Origin: a bacterium D16-50 | GTDB taxonomy: Bacteria > Bacillota > Clostridia > Lachnospirales > Lachnospiraceae | Assembly: GCA_003612485.1 (NCBI GenBank) | Contig: RAZA01000028.1 | Location: 1 to 59,002, forward strand | Direction: 5' to 3' | DNA: 59,002 nucleotides | Part shown: piece by piece, positions 42,520 through 50,342 of the stretch | Layout of the letters: each line of letters begins with the position of its first letter | Numbering within the stretch: position 1 is the first letter of the stretch | Made by a program: the position numbers and the translations under genes | The notes under the pieces: generated by a model | Database searches by the model: none | What the model was told of the DNA's origin: nothing | The model's input: only the letters and a program-made list of their open reading frames with translations

Positions 42520-43257
42520 ATGTTTTCAAAATTTATTTCGCTGGGGGACAAAATTGAACTGCAGGCTGCGGATCAGGCGTTGGAGGAGCAGACTGCCAGC
42601 GCAGGAAAGGTCTATATGAGCGAGGTCTACGACATTCTCTCCGAGGATGAAATCGAGATCCAGATGCCCATGGAGAAGACGAAGCTGATTCTGCTTCCTG
42701 TGGACGTAGAGTTCGACATGATATTCTATACCTCCAATGGCATGTATCAGTGCTTCGGCAGAATCGTGGATCGCTACAAGAGCAACAATATGTATCTGCT
42801 GAGAGTGGAGCTCACCAGCAATCTGCGCAGGTATCAAAGAAGAGAGTTTTACCGCCTCAGGTGCGCTCTGGAGATGCATAGCCGGGACCTGAAGGAGGAT
42901 GAGGTGCAGACTATAGAGAGCAATATGCCCTATACGCTGTCCAAGGGGCTTCCCATGAAGGAGAGCGTCATTGTGGACATCAGCGGGGGAGGAATGCGTT
43001 TCTTGTCCACCCACTGCTACGAGCCCGGCAGCCTGCTTTACTGCAGCTATCATCTCATCAACGGAGCCGAGCGCAAGAAATATGAGGTGATCAGCAGGGT
43101 GCTCAGCAGCGTGGAGCTGGACAACCGTCCCGGCACCTATGAGCATAGAGTGAAGTACTATGATATGGATCCTGCGGTCCGGGAGGAGATCATCAAGTTC
43201 ATCTTCGAGGAGGAGAGAAAGAGCAGGCAGAAGGAGAAGTACGGCGGGAAGAAATAG
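42520..43257 (+). CDS. YcgR-like PilZ-domain protein (c-di-GMP brake)
   Basis: 245 aa. The N-terminal YcgR_N-like beta domain (EIQMPMEKTKLILLPVDVEFDMIFYTSNGMYQC) is followed by a PilZ domain with RYQRREFYRL (RxxxR) and VDISGGGMRF (DxSxxG), the c-di-GMP-binding residues. It probably slows the motor or alters switching when c-di-GMP is high. It occupies the place where Bacillus has cheB-cheA-cheW. ATG 42520, RBS AGAGGATGGGG. Confidence 0.9.
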   Translation: MFSKFISLGDKIELQAADQALEEQTASAGKVYMSEVYDILSEDEIEIQMPMEKTKLILLPVDVEFDMIFYTSNGMYQCFGRIVDRYKSNNMYLLRVELTSNLRRYQRREFYRLRCALEMHSRDLKEDEVQTIESNMPYTLSKGLPMKESVIVDISGGGMRFLSTHCYEPGSLLYCSYHLINGAERKKYEVISRVLSSVELDNRPGTYEHRVKYYDMDPAVREEIIKFIFEEERKSRQKEKYGGKK

Positions 43258-43280
43258 CAATGCAGAGAAAACTGCATTGC
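43257..43280 (+). terminator. Hairpin, possible weak terminator after the PilZ gene
   Basis: Perfect 9-bp stem GCAATGCAG/CTGCATTGC with loop AGAAAA starts at the last base of the PilZ stop. A T tract occurs only after another 11 bases, so termination would be partial. Confidence 0.45.
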
Positions 43281-43338
43281 GGAGCCGAAATTTTTGGTGC
43301 GGGTTTGGTGACTTTGCACTTATGAGAAGAGCAATTTA

Positions 43339-43347
43339 TGATATAAT
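43339..43347 (+). promoter_or_regulatory. Extended -10 promoter before cheC
   Basis: TG-a-TATAAT is a perfect extended -10, 53 bp before the cheC ATG. No clear -35 at 16-18 bp; TTGCAC (43314-43319) is 22 bp away. Confidence 0.5.
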
Positions 43348-43399
43348 CTATAGGATATCATCAGGGTCGTCGATGGACGCAATTAGAGAGAGAGGATGA

Positions 43400-44023
43400 A
43401 TGAACAATATGATCTTGGAGCAGGTTTCTGAAAATTACTATGATGTCCTCAAGGAACTGGGCAATATCGGGGCCGGAAACGCTATGACAGCATTGTCTCA
43501 AATGCTTCAGTGCAAGGTGGACATGAAGGTGCCTCAGGTCAGACTGCTGGAATTCTCCGAGGTAGGAGATTTGGTGGGCGGAGACGAGCAGGTGATGGTC
43601 GCGGTGTTCTTAGGAGTGGAGGGCGACATCACCGGCAGTATGATGTTTATGCTTCAGGAACAGAGCGCAAGACATCTGATCCAAAAGACCACCATGGGTT
43701 TGGTGCCTGAGGGCTCCGAATTCGAGGAGATGGGTCTGTCCGCCATGCAGGAGGTGGGTAACATCATCACGGGAGCCTATCTGAATTCTCTTTCTTCCAT
43801 GACGAGCCTGACCATATTCCCTTCGCCGCCGGCATTGACCATCGATATGGCCGGCGCTATCCTGAGTGTTCCTGCGATTCAGTTCGGCATATACGGCGAC
43901 AAGATTCTGCTGATACAGTCGCAGTTCTATGATGAGATCCAGTTGGACGGATATTTTATCTTGATTCCCGATTTGGAATCTTACGAGAAGATACTTGCTG
44001 CACTGGGAATTCAGGGAGCTTAG
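43400..44023 (+). CDS. cheC: CheY-P phosphatase CheC
   Basis: Removes phosphate from CheY-P and binds CheD for adaptation. Two phosphatase motifs are intact: D-VLK-E-LG-N (in ELGNIGAGNA) and S-AMQ-E-VG-N (in EVGNIITGAY). 207 aa. ATG 43400 with GAGAGGATG upstream. cheD follows. Confidence 0.95.
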   Translation: MNNMILEQVSENYYDVLKELGNIGAGNAMTALSQMLQCKVDMKVPQVRLLEFSEVGDLVGGDEQVMVAVFLGVEGDITGSMMFMLQEQSARHLIQKTTMGLVPEGSEFEEMGLSAMQEVGNIITGAYLNSLSSMTSLTIFPSPPALTIDMAGAILSVPAIQFGIYGDKILLIQSQFYDEIQLDGYFILIPDLESYEKILAALGIQGA

Positions 44024-44066
44024 AGGCAGAGAGCTGTTTTAAAGGATAAAAAGATATGGAAGTGGA

Positions 44067-44564
44067 ATGATGAGCGAGATTATCAAGGTAGGAATTGCAG
44101 ATCTGAAGACATGTGTGAGCCCAAACGGCGTGATGACGCTTGGGCTGGGATCCTGCGTGGGCATTGCCATCAGGGATCCCATGACGAAGATCGGGGGATT
44201 GGTACATATCATGCTGCCGGACAGCAAGGCGATCAGCGTAGGACAGCATAATATGGCGAAATTTGCGGATACAGGGATAGAAGAACTGGTAAGGCAGCTG
44301 GAGAGAATGGGGGCGAGGCGCGTCCGAATGGTAGCGAAGATTGCCGGAGGGGCCACCATGTTCAACTTTCAGGGCGGAGGCAGCTCTGCCGTAGGGCAGG
44401 TGGGAGATAGGAATGCCGAAGCGGCGAGGGCGAAGCTGAAGGAGCTGAAGATTCCCATTCTGGCTCAGGATACAGGGGCAAACTATGGAAGAACCGTAAT
44501 CTTCTACCCGGAGACGGGAGCGTACCACATCCGTGCGGTGGGGAAGCCTGAGAAGATTATTTGA
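44067..44564 (+). CDS. cheD: Chemoreceptor glutamine deamidase CheD
   Basis: Deamidates receptor glutamines and activates CheC. Catalytic Cys30 in LGLGSCVGIAI and His47 in GGLVHIMLPDS are present. 165 aa. Paired with cheC as in Bacillus and Thermotoga. Confidence 0.96.
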   Translation: MMSEIIKVGIADLKTCVSPNGVMTLGLGSCVGIAIRDPMTKIGGLVHIMLPDSKAISVGQHNMAKFADTGIEELVRQLERMGARRVRMVAKIAGGATMFNFQGGGSSAVGQVGDRNAEAARAKLKELKIPILAQDTGANYGRTVIFYPETGAYHIRAVGKPEKII

Positions 44565-44652
44565 ATATATAATCCCGGGGACGTCCGGCTTGGGGGCGCC
44601 TGCGGGGGCTAGAGGGAAATGTCTCATTTAAGGTGAGCGGGGAGTGCGGCGT

Positions 44653-44922
44653 ATGAATAGAAAGAATCTACCCCTTCTGCTGATGCTGTTGGCCGGAGCG
44701 GTGACATGCATCGTCACATATATACAAAAATACACCATGTCGGAGAAACTGGTGAGTCTGTTTGCGGTACTGCTGATTTTCTACATTTTGGGCAGCGTGC
44801 TGAAGGGGACATTGGATTATTTTGAACGACAGAACGAAGAGAAACTCAGGGAAGAGGGCGAGGTCATAGAGAAGGATCCGGAAGAGGCGCAGGATGCGAG
44901 GATGGACGAGGAGACCATATAG
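44653..44922 (+). CDS. Small two-TM protein of the flagellar operon, function unknown
   Basis: 89 aa from ATG 44653. Two hydrophobic helices (about residues 7-24 and 32-52) and an acidic cytoplasmic tail rich in Glu. Located between cheD and sigD. A GTG at 44644 is an alternative start. I recognise no family. Confidence 0.75.
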   Translation: MNRKNLPLLLMLLAGAVTCIVTYIQKYTMSEKLVSLFAVLLIFYILGSVLKGTLDYFERQNEEKLREEGEVIEKDPEEAQDARMDEETI

Positions 44923-44962
44923 GGCAGACTCGTATCAATAATGGATAAGGAGTATAGTTTTC

Positions 44963-45736
44963 ATGGACGAGGCAGGCAGAAAGAAGCTGTTAGAAGAATA
45001 TGCGAAGACAAAAACTCCGGAAGCCAGAGAGAAGATTATTTTGGAGTATGCCCCTCTCGTGAAGGTGGTGGCAGGGCGCCTCAGCATGTATCTGGGTTAC
45101 AATGTGGAGTATGAGGATCTGGTGAGCTACGGGATCTTCGGACTCATAGACGCCATTGACAAGTTCGATTATCTCAAGGATGTGAAGTTCGAGACTTATG
45201 CAAGTCTGCGCATCCGGGGAGCCATTTTGGATCAGATACGCAAGATGGACTGGATTCCGAGGACCATCAGGCAGAAGCAGAAGAAAATCGAGGCAGTGAT
45301 CAGGGAGATAGAGCAGACCACGGGACATGGAGCCACGGATGAGGAGATCGCCAGAGGGCTGGGGATCTCGGAGGGAGAATATCTGGATTGGCAGTCTCAG
45401 ATGAAGATCACGGGGCTGGTCTCGTTGAACGAGTATATGGAGCAGGGAAGCGACGTGTCTCAGGACTATGGCAGGCATACCACATCCCGTTTCGAGGCTC
45501 CGGAGGAAAGGATAGAGAAAGAGGAATTGGCGAAGGTGCTGGGAGAGGCATTGCAGCTTTTGACCGAGAAGGAACAGAAGGTGATCACTCTGTATTATTA
45601 CGAGGAACTCACCTTGAAGGAAATAAGCAGCATACTGGAGGTTTCAGAATCCAGAATATCGCAGCTGCATACCAGAGCTCTGAAAAAAATGAAAGTAAAG
45701 ATGGGGAACTACATGGGAATTCTGTCAGACAATTAA
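44963..45736 (+). CDS. sigD: Flagellar sigma factor SigD/FliA (sigma-28)
   Basis: Directs RNA polymerase to late flagellar and chemotaxis promoters. Region 2 (EYEDLVSYGIFGLIDAIDKFD, then VKFETYASLRIRGAILDQIRKMDWIPR), region 3, and region 4 (LTLKEISSILEVSESRISQLHTRALKKMK) are complete. 257 aa. RBS AAGGAG. A sigma-D-like promoter is visible at 24669. No flgM is in the window. Confidence 0.97.
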   Translation: MDEAGRKKLLEEYAKTKTPEAREKIILEYAPLVKVVAGRLSMYLGYNVEYEDLVSYGIFGLIDAIDKFDYLKDVKFETYASLRIRGAILDQIRKMDWIPRTIRQKQKKIEAVIREIEQTTGHGATDEEIARGLGISEGEYLDWQSQMKITGLVSLNEYMEQGSDVSQDYGRHTTSRFEAPEERIEKEELAKVLGEALQLLTEKEQKVITLYYYEELTLKEISSILEVSESRISQLHTRALKKMKVKMGNYMGILSDN

Positions 45737-45763
45737 ATGCCGAAAAAAGAGGGAGATGAGATT

Positions 45764-47353
45764 ATGCAGAACGGTTACTTTCGATTAGTGAAGGATTCTA
45801 AGGGGTATGGGATCGCTCTGTATCAACCAAGAGGCTACGGAGAGGCTGTCCGGGCAGGCGAGGTCTTTAAATATCTTGATGACCTGCATATCAGCTATGA
45901 CAAGAAAAGGCTGGAAATGGAAATCAGCTTTGGCGGCGACGTAGTCTTTCATCTGGGCAGCGGAGAGTGCCCGATCTGTCAGGAGACCTGCTATATTGAG
46001 GTCAGTGACGACGGCATGCTGGCTACGGTGCGATTCATCCCTGCTTCCGAGGGCGGAAAGAGGATGACCATGAGCGGTTTCCGGCATGAGCTGGATGCCC
46101 GGAAGATCAGCTATGGCATTGAGGAGAAGGATCTGCGGGAGCATTTCAATTCGGGTGGGATATACTGCACGGACATTCTGGTTGCCCGGGGCAGACAGCC
46201 GGTGCAGGGAAGGGATGCGGTGATAGAGTATTCCTTTGACACGGACAATCATAAGCGCCCCGCCCATAAAGATGATGGACGCGTAGATTATTTCAATATT
46301 GGAATCATCAGCTTTTGCCGGAAGGGTGATGTGCTGGCGCGCATCATTCCCGAGATCGTAGGGGAAAACGGATATGATGTGTATGGAAAGCTCATAAAGC
46401 CCCGGGACGTAAAGCGTGAGACACTGAAGTCCGGTAAAAATGTGGAGATGTCTCAGGATAAGCTTACTCTTACGGCTCTGGTGGACGGGCATGTGTCTCT
46501 GGCGGATCAAAAGGTGTCGGTTTCCAATGTATATCAGGTCAAGGATGTAGGGGTGTCCACCGGGAACATCGATTTCGAGGGCAGCGTCATCATAGCCGGG
46601 AATGTGTCGGCTAATTTTGAGGTGAAGGCCGGCGGAAACGTGGTGATAAACGGTCTGGTGGAAGGAGCGCAGATCATTGCCGGCGGAGATATCATCATAG
46701 CGAAGGGCATGAACGGCATGGGCAGAGGCGTCCTGCGGGCAGGAGGGAATATCATTGTCAAGTTTCTGGAGAATGCCCAGATCGTGGCAGGAGGCTATCT
46801 TGAGACGGAGGCCATACTGCACTGTACTGTGTCCGCAGGCTCGGATGTGCGGGTAGGGGGAAGAAAGGGGATTCTGGTGGGCGGCCATGTGCAGGCGGCG
46901 AATATGATCAATGCCAAGTCCATTGGAACCAGCATGGGAGTGGCCACGATTGTGGAGGTAGGAGTGGATCCTCAGCTCAAGGCTCAGTATGACCGTATGC
47001 AGAAGGCCATTTCCGACGGAACCAAAACCATCAATGCGGCGCAGGTGATCCTTCAGAACTTCCGGGAAAACCTGAAGAAGGGGCGCCAGTATAATGACGG
47101 CCAGCTGAGGTATATGAAGAGCGTCACGGTCTTGGTGCAGGAGAAGACGGACGAGGTAGAGCAGGCAAATATGCGTCTGGAAAAGCTCCGGGATCTGATG
47201 GACGTGCAGAAGCAGGCCGAGGTGGTGGTCAATGAACAGATTTATCCCAACACCACCATAGTGATAGGGGAGGTCAATAGGGTAATTCAGCAGAACTACC
47301 GATACTGCAAATTCATCAGAGAGGACGGAGAAATACGGATGGTGGGACTGTAG
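45764..47353 (+). CDS. FapA (DUF342) family protein
   Basis: 529 aa from ATG 45764, which follows GAGGGAGATGAG; ATG 45737 directly after sigD is an in-frame alternative. The N-terminus is a FapA_N-like domain. The middle is a right-handed beta-helix with repeating SVIIAGNVSANFEVKAGGNVVINGLVEGAQIIAGGDIII-type rungs, and the C-terminus a coiled coil. DUF342 genes are common next to sigD in Clostridia; role unknown, perhaps a cell-surface or polymer-binding scaffold. Confidence 0.88.
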   Translation: MQNGYFRLVKDSKGYGIALYQPRGYGEAVRAGEVFKYLDDLHISYDKKRLEMEISFGGDVVFHLGSGECPICQETCYIEVSDDGMLATVRFIPASEGGKRMTMSGFRHELDARKISYGIEEKDLREHFNSGGIYCTDILVARGRQPVQGRDAVIEYSFDTDNHKRPAHKDDGRVDYFNIGIISFCRKGDVLARIIPEIVGENGYDVYGKLIKPRDVKRETLKSGKNVEMSQDKLTLTALVDGHVSLADQKVSVSNVYQVKDVGVSTGNIDFEGSVIIAGNVSANFEVKAGGNVVINGLVEGAQIIAGGDIIIAKGMNGMGRGVLRAGGNIIVKFLENAQIVAGGYLETEAILHCTVSAGSDVRVGGRKGILVGGHVQAANMINAKSIGTSMGVATIVEVGVDPQLKAQYDRMQKAISDGTKTINAAQVILQNFRENLKKGRQYNDGQLRYMKSVTVLVQEKTDEVEQANMRLEKLRDLMDVQKQAEVVVNEQIYPNTTIVIGEVNRVIQQNYRYCKFIREDGEIRMVGL

Positions 47354-47411
47354 GCCTTTTTTGGAGGTCGTCTTTGATGATGTAGCTACTTTTGTAGGGA
47401 AAGGCAATGAT

Positions 47412-47729
47412 ATGGCATTTGGATCCATTGAGTTTACAACGATTTCCAGAGCGCAGGACTATTCGGCCATTAAGCATAATGAAGATAACAAAGGAATGGT
47501 TGATCAGAACAATTTCAGCGGTCAGGTTCAAAAAAGCGTGGAGCAGATGGTGCGTCAGGTGAAAAGCAGCGATAATGCGCAGTGGTACGAGAAGAAGCCT
47601 GACGCCAAGGAAAAAGGAAATGGGAAGTACAGCGGAGACGGCGGAAAGAACAGAAAGAAACAGCAAGCGGCGAAGCCTCAGGAGAAGATGGTGGTAAAGA
47701 ATGCCGGGGGCTTCGACCTGAAAATCTGA
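47412..47729 (+). CDS. Conserved small flagellar-locus protein, function unknown
   Basis: 105 aa from ATG 47412; the open frame to 47361 has no binding site. Polar, Lys/Gln/Gly-rich, with basic low-complexity (KKPDAKEKGNGKY, then GGKNRKKQQAAKPQEK) in the second half and no TM or signal. Between fapA and the DUF6115 gene. No family recognised. Confidence 0.7.
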   Translation: MAFGSIEFTTISRAQDYSAIKHNEDNKGMVDQNNFSGQVQKSVEQMVRQVKSSDNAQWYEKKPDAKEKGNGKYSGDGGKNRKKQQAAKPQEKMVVKNAGGFDLKI

Positions 47730-47745
47730 ACAGCGGGAAGATAAG

Positions 47746-48498
47746 ATGGAACCAATGGAAATCATCCTCCTGATCGCAGGAGGGCTTATATTTATTTTGA
47801 GCTTCTTCATCTCGGACACAAAGACCGCGTCAGGGGAGAGGAAGGAGTTATCGAAGGACGAGGCAGAAAGGCTTGCGGATCAGGAGCTTGCTAAGCTGAG
47901 GGGTAAGATCGACATGCTGACGCAGGAGGTTCTTGGGGAAGCCATGGAGAGAACGAAACGGTCTCTTGAGAAGCTTTCCAACGAGAAGATCATGGCTGTG
48001 AACGAGTATTCCGATACCGTGCTGGCGGAGATCCACAAGAACCACGAGGAGGCCATGTTCCTATACGATATGCTTAACAACAAGCATACCAGTCTGAAAA
48101 ATGCGATTGGGGAAATAAATCGCGCGGTGAAGGACGCGGAGGCCGTCAGAGAGGCTTTTGCGCGTCCGGTGCAGGAGGAAGAGGTTCGGGACGAAGCTCT
48201 TCCTCAGGGGCAGTCCGCGTTCAATGGGAGAAGTGCCGGCTGGACGGAGGCTTCGTCTGTTCCTATGCCTTTTTATATGGCTGCCTCCGAGCAAGGGGGA
48301 CAGACTTCGGAGAGGCCGGAGGGCATGGGACAAGAGCAGGCAGATCTGTCGTGGATTCAGGAAGGGCAGGAGCGCAACAACAATCTGAAGATTTTGGAGC
48401 TTTACAGACAAGGCAAGTCCGTGGTGAGCATTGCGAAGGAGCTGGACCTTGGAGTGGGGGAAGTAAAGCTGGTGGTGGATTTATTTAAAAATCAGTAA
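47746..48498 (+). CDS. DUF6115 / SwrB-like protein
   Basis: 250 aa. N-terminal TM (IILLIAGGLIFILSFFI), a coiled coil (about residues 40-130), a Glu/Gln-rich linker and a C-terminal helix-turn-helix-like end (ILELYRQGKSVVSIAKELDLGVGEVKLVVDLFKN). This matches proteins at the swrB (ylxL) position after sigD; in Bacillus SwrB activates the export apparatus. Homology to SwrB itself is positional. Its stop codon lies in the first copy of a triple 11-bp repeat. Confidence 0.82.
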   Translation: MEPMEIILLIAGGLIFILSFFISDTKTASGERKELSKDEAERLADQELAKLRGKIDMLTQEVLGEAMERTKRSLEKLSNEKIMAVNEYSDTVLAEIHKNHEEAMFLYDMLNNKHTSLKNAIGEINRAVKDAEAVREAFARPVQEEEVRDEALPQGQSAFNGRSAGWTEASSVPMPFYMAASEQGGQTSERPEGMGQEQADLSWIQEGQERNNNLKILELYRQGKSVVSIAKELDLGVGEVKLVVDLFKNQ

Positions 48499-48527
48499 AC
48501 AATAATCAGTAAACAAAATCAGTAAAC
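48490..48527 (+). repeat. Triple 11-bp tandem repeat AATCAGTAAAC
   Basis: Exact copies at 48490-48500, 48504-48514 and 48517-48527 (14- and 13-bp periods). The first contains the TAA of the DUF6115 gene. A TTGACA (48532-48537) follows, but no -10 stands at the right distance. Confidence 0.85.
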
Positions 48528-48562
48528 TATCTTGACAGATTATCATAGAGACGAGGCAATCA

Positions 48563-49285
48563 GTGAAGCTAAAATATCAATTGCGGGGATTGGGCATCGG
48601 GATGATCGTCACAGCTATCCTGATGGGCGTGGCCACGGGTCATGCAATCCCTTTGACGGATGCGGAAATCAAGGCCAGAGCTTTGGAGCTGGGCATGGTG
48701 GAGGGCGGCTCCCTCAAGCTGACGGATCTGGAGGGGATGTCACCGTCTGGGTCTGAGGCCGACGGGGAATCGGATGACAGCGGTCAAGAGTCTGGAAATC
48801 CGGAAGAGAATCCGGATTCCGGCGCAGTGTCAGATTTAAATGGGGTTCAAGGCAGTTTGGGGATGGACGGCTCATTTGCGGAGTCAGCACAGCCGGATCC
48901 AAAGGAAGAAGGAGATGATCCGGAAAATCCCGAAACGGGGAGTTCCGGTTCGGGTACATCCGGTGAATCCGGTATAGAAGAGTCCGGCGAATCTGAGGAG
49001 TCAGGCATGGAAGGGTCCGGTGAATCGGGGGAAGCTGACATAGAGGGATCTGCTTCCCATGTGATCAGGAACGGGGAGGCGGTTTCCATCGTCATAGAGC
49101 CGGGATCGGATTCTTATGCCATCAGCAAGACGTTAGCGGAGGCCGGGCTGGTGGAGGATGCGGGAGAATTTGACCGGTTTTTGTGCAACAATCTTTATTC
49201 CAGAAAAATCGTGGACGGAACCTATGATATTCCGGCAGGCGCAAGCGAGGAGGAAATCGCTAAAATTATAACGAGAGACAGATAA
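48563..49285 (+). CDS. MltG/YceG-like N-subdomain protein, no catalytic domain
   Basis: 240 aa from GTG 48563 (RBS GAGACGAGG). N-terminal membrane anchor/signal (about residues 8-28), a long Ser/Gly/Glu/Pro linker with GESGE- and EESG-type repeats (about 55-165), and a C-terminal 65-residue unit. That unit (SIVIEPGSDSYAISKTLAEAG, then DGTYDIPAGASEEEIAKIIT) matches the LysM-like subdomain of the endolytic transglycosylase MltG. The catalytic MltG part is missing, so it probably binds wall or a partner rather than cleaving. Last gene of the flagellar locus. Confidence 0.78.
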   Translation: MKLKYQLRGLGIGMIVTAILMGVATGHAIPLTDAEIKARALELGMVEGGSLKLTDLEGMSPSGSEADGESDDSGQESGNPEENPDSGAVSDLNGVQGSLGMDGSFAESAQPDPKEEGDDPENPETGSSGSGTSGESGIEESGESEESGMEGSGESGEADIEGSASHVIRNGEAVSIVIEPGSDSYAISKTLAEAGLVEDAGEFDRFLCNNLYSRKIVDGTYDIPAGASEEEIAKIITRDR

Positions 49286-49309
49286 AACCCTTGCATTGCA
49301 GGGGTTTTT
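49284..49309 (+). terminator. Terminator of the flagellar operon
   Basis: AAAACCC-t-TGCA pairs with TGCA-g-GGGTTTTT; T tract follows. The stop codon of the mltG-like gene lies at its 5' edge. Confidence 0.85.
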
Positions 49310-49319
49310 ATGTTACAAT
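49291..49319 (+). promoter_or_regulatory. Putative rpsB promoter overlapping the terminator
   Basis: TTGCAT (49291-49296), 17-bp spacer and TACAAT (49314-49319) with TG at 49311-49312. The -35 lies in the terminator stem. The leader would be about 155 nt. Confidence 0.5.
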
Positions 49320-49416
49320 TCGTTTGTTGCGAAAAAGCACGCATGCCTATTCGATGATGGTGCGCATTATTGTGTGTAGTCATCGGAGGCCGCCGGGTCA
49401 TGACGCAGATTCGGCC

Positions 49417-49439
49417 TGAAGCCGGAAGTACCGGCTTCA
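49417..49439 (+). promoter_or_regulatory. Perfect hairpin in the rpsB leader
   Basis: TGAAGCCGG (49417-49425) and CCGGCTTCA (49431-49439) around AAGTA, 40 bp before rpsB. No T tract; candidate regulatory structure. Confidence 0.55.
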
Positions 49440-49479
49440 TAGGGCATACGGAAGAATTCAACCAATGGAGGTAGAAAAA

Positions 49480-50241
49480 ATGAGCGTTATTTCTATGAAA
49501 CAGCTTCTTGAAGCAGGTGTACATTTCGGACACCAGACCAGAAGATGGAACCCTAAGATGGCTCCCTATATCTTCACCGAGAGAAACGGTATCCATATCA
49601 TCGATCTGCAGAAGTCTGTGGTGAAGGTGGACGAGGCCTATAGGGCAGTCTCTGAGATCGCTGCTCAGGGTGGAACCATTCTGTTCGTGGGAACGAAGAA
49701 GCAGGCACAAGATGCCGTTAAGACGGAAGCCGAGCGCTGCGGTATGTATTATGTGAACGAGAGATGGCTGGGCGGCATGCTCACCAATTTCAGAACCATT
49801 CAGTCCCGCATCAATAGACTCTATGAGATCGAGAAGATGTCCGAGGACGGAACCTTTGATGTGCTTCCTAAGAAGGAAGTCATCAAGTTGAGGAAAGAGT
49901 GGGATAAGCTGGAGAAGAATCTGGGCGGAATCAAGACCATGACCAGAGTTCCAGACGCAATATTTGTAGTTGATCCCAAGAAGGAGAGAATCTGTGTACA
50001 AGAGGCCCATGCTCTGGGCATTACTCTGATCGGTATCGGTGATACCAACTGCGATCCTGAGGAATTCGATTACATCATTCCCGGAAATGATGACGCCATT
50101 CGTGCGGTGAAGCTTATCGTGGCGAAGATGGCCGATGCGGTGATCGAGGCGAATCAGGGAGAGGCAGTCTACACGCAGGAAGATATGCAGGCCGATGCCG
50201 AGGCTGCTCAGGATATTGAGGAAGTAGCGGCTGCCGAATAA
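49480..50241 (+). CDS. rpsB: Ribosomal protein uS2
   Basis: Small-subunit protein. MKQLLEAGVHFGHQTRRWNPKM at the N-terminus and VDPKKERICVQEAHALGI are diagnostic. 253 aa from ATG 49480 with TGGAGGTAG upstream. Downstream of the flagellar locus and followed by tsf as in Bacillus. Confidence 0.98.
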   Translation: MSVISMKQLLEAGVHFGHQTRRWNPKMAPYIFTERNGIHIIDLQKSVVKVDEAYRAVSEIAAQGGTILFVGTKKQAQDAVKTEAERCGMYYVNERWLGGMLTNFRTIQSRINRLYEIEKMSEDGTFDVLPKKEVIKLRKEWDKLEKNLGGIKTMTRVPDAIFVVDPKKERICVQEAHALGITLIGIGDTNCDPEEFDYIIPGNDDAIRAVKLIVAKMADAVIEANQGEAVYTQEDMQADAEAAQDIEEVAAAE

Positions 50242-50272
50242 GCTGGTCGGTGTCTGGGTGGTTTTATAGAGG

Positions 50273-50306
50273 AGTGCGGATAAGGTCAGGGAATCTCATC
50301 CGCACT
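50273..50306 (+). promoter_or_regulatory. Hairpin between rpsB and tsf (possible attenuator)
   Basis: Perfect 9-bp arms AGTGCGGAT (50273-50281) and ATCCGCACT (50298-50306), then TTGT. The weak T tract fits partial termination setting the rpsB:tsf ratio. Confidence 0.5.
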
Positions 50307-50342
50307 TTGTATGATAGATAGAGGAAAACGGAGGTAAGAAAA

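Noticed and set aside
45785..47428. Long antisense frame opposite fapA (over 500 codons)
   Set aside because: Mirror of codon bias in fapA; His/Leu-rich composition and no binding site.
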